Shown: positions 62,751 to 64,000 of the stretch, in pieces
Numbering within the stretch: the stretch's first letter is position 1
Layout of the letters: each line of letters starts with the position of its first letter
Source: Zonotrichia leucophrys gambelii
Lineage: Eukaryota > Chordata > Aves > Passeriformes > Passerellidae
Assembly (NCBI RefSeq): GCF_028769735.1
Contig: NC_088171.1
Coordinates: 68,589,216 to 68,653,215, forward strand
DNA: 64,000 nt
Reading direction: 5' to 3'
The notes under the pieces: generated by a model
Told to the model about the DNA's origin: nothing
The model's input: only the letters and a program-made list of their open reading frames with translations
Databases searched by the model: none
Position numbers and translations under genes: made by a program

Positions 62751-64000
62751 TGTGAAAAACCAAATAATATTTCCAAGTCATGAACCTCAGAAAGGAGTGT
62801 AAGTGCATACTGATCTTACATCAGGCACGTTACAAGTCCTGCACAAAGCAGTTACTTCCTTTGTGTAACAATCTTTGCATTGGTCCTATCTTTAATTCCT
62901 TTATTATTACCAGTCACCACTAACACAAGGAGTGAGACAGGAGTATGGACTGCCATACTGCTTATAATGGCTTTTGGATGCACTGCAGAGCACACAAAAT
63001 TACTATGTTTATGGAGAGACATTCTGGCCTCTGCCTCACTACAAAAACATGTGCTTTGCTTATGCAAAATCCTCACATGTATGAAGTTATTGAGGTTGCT
63101 GTATTTCTATCTATTATTTCACAGTCAGGAGTGACTGTGTGAGAGTGCACAGTGTGACACACCACTCTGAATATGACACACTGAGAGGTATCTGAGATGC
63201 AACTGAGTTACTGTGCAAGCACGTACCATCTGTGCAGTAAAAGGAAAGGCCTACATATGGCTATTTATCCATGTTATATTAACCAGGCCAGAGGCCTGGA
63301 AATCTTAGCCAAATTGCCATATTTATCTTTTTCCATTTGGACAATAAAATAGAAAAACTGACACAAAGACAAAGGGGATGGAGCAATGCAGATGTAGGTA
63401 TCCCTAGAACAAATGTGCAAGGGCTTTCCATGATAGCCCTTACAATTTTAAAACACACCACTGCTGCTTCCCATGATGAAGAAGTGTAACCACGGTCTTA
63501 TCCAAAGATAAAAGTAAGTTACAGAACTACAGCTTTCATTTTCTGTTCTTTTTAGTCCTTGAATGGAACAACAGTGGGGATGAATTGAACCCATGTTGAT
63601 GGGATGTGCTAATTTGAAATGCAGTCTCAGTACTATTTCCTGTACTGGCTTTCCTGCATCAGCTTCTGCTTCCTGCTGCTAGGTGTCTTCTTGTTTTTGA
63701 GGTAGCTGTTTTTCTTCAGGGCTGGTGGGAAGCATCACTGTAGAGCCAGGTCCCAGAGGAGACCCAGTTTCTTATGCTTAAAAAGATTTCTTGGGCTTTC
63801 AGTACAGCATTCTCCCACAGGGTCAATACTTGGTTGATTCAAAAAGTGAAAAGAGCAGTGATAAAGCTGATGAGTGGTTTGCAGCTAGTTTTGTTTCTTC
63901 AGGTCCTGCTTACACTCTGACTCCCAGAAGCCTTTATTTAGTTGCGAATCAGAAGCCTCATCCCACCAGAAGAACAATGAAATAAAATAGGAGCAAAATG
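62751..64000. other. Unique sequence, no gene seen
   Basis: No recognised gene or mobile element up to the end of the window. Frames of 60-84 codons on both strands at 62.85-63.14 kb overlap each other and look like chance. A 64-codon frame near 63.8-63.98 kb is unrecognised. Confidence 0.4.

Noticed and set aside
1..64000. tRNA, rRNA, CRISPR array, prokaryotic operons, endogenous retrovirus
   Set aside because: I looked for cloverleaf A/B boxes, regular spacer arrays, clustered long open frames and paired LTRs; none was seen.

Overview
This is a stretch of vertebrate nuclear DNA, most likely from a bird. The evidence is a scatter of CR1 LINE copies whose 3' ends carry the avian-style octamer (CATAGAAT when read from the other strand). 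It also includes a few old SINE-like relics and AT-rich, CpG-poor unique sequence. I could not identify the species. There is no bacterial, plasmid or phage signature: no operons, no Shine-Dalgarno-led genes, no tRNA or rRNA, no CRISPR array.

I found no convincing host protein-coding gene. The longest open frame on either strand is under about 140 codons, and the frames I can recognise belong to CR1-type reverse transcriptases. The window therefore reads as a gene desert or the inside of a very large intron.

Layout. 0-10 kb: a CR1 3' fragment (307-770, minus), a second (2960-3172, plus), an old CR1 tail (7035-7335, plus), and directly behind it the largest element, a decayed CR1 of about 2.2 kb on the minus strand (7385-9570) with endonuclease and reverse transcriptase remnants. 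10-24 kb: mostly unique sequence with small tandem repeats, a short CR1 tail (16482-16562), a GC-rich CpG-poor block (17440-17900), a 216-bp CTCTC pentanucleotide array (22592-22807), an AT-rich hairpin cluster and a MIR-like SINE. 24-29 kb: a CR1 reverse transcriptase fragment (24230-24572, minus), another MIR-like relic, an older LINE fragment with a YADS motif (26760-27000, plus), a perfect 22-bp palindrome and a doubtful LINE C-terminus. 29-44 kb: nearly repeat-free sequence with a MIR-like relic, palindromes and a promoter-like patch. 44-46.4 kb: two CR1 copies and a MIR-like SINE. 46.4-61.8 kb: another CR1-free stretch, with one exon-like segment and an old repeat related to a stretch near position 130. 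61.8-62.75 kb: a CR1 copy on the plus strand that still encodes an intact FADD motif. The rest is unique.

The repeats do not work together as a system: all LINE copies are 5'-truncated and broken by stops or frameshifts, so none could move on its own. I did not find a new biological system. The items most worth a second look are the long two-strand-open pentanucleotide array, the shared uncatalogued repeat at the two ends of the window, the ancient LINE and MIR relics, and the GC-rich block at 17.5 kb.
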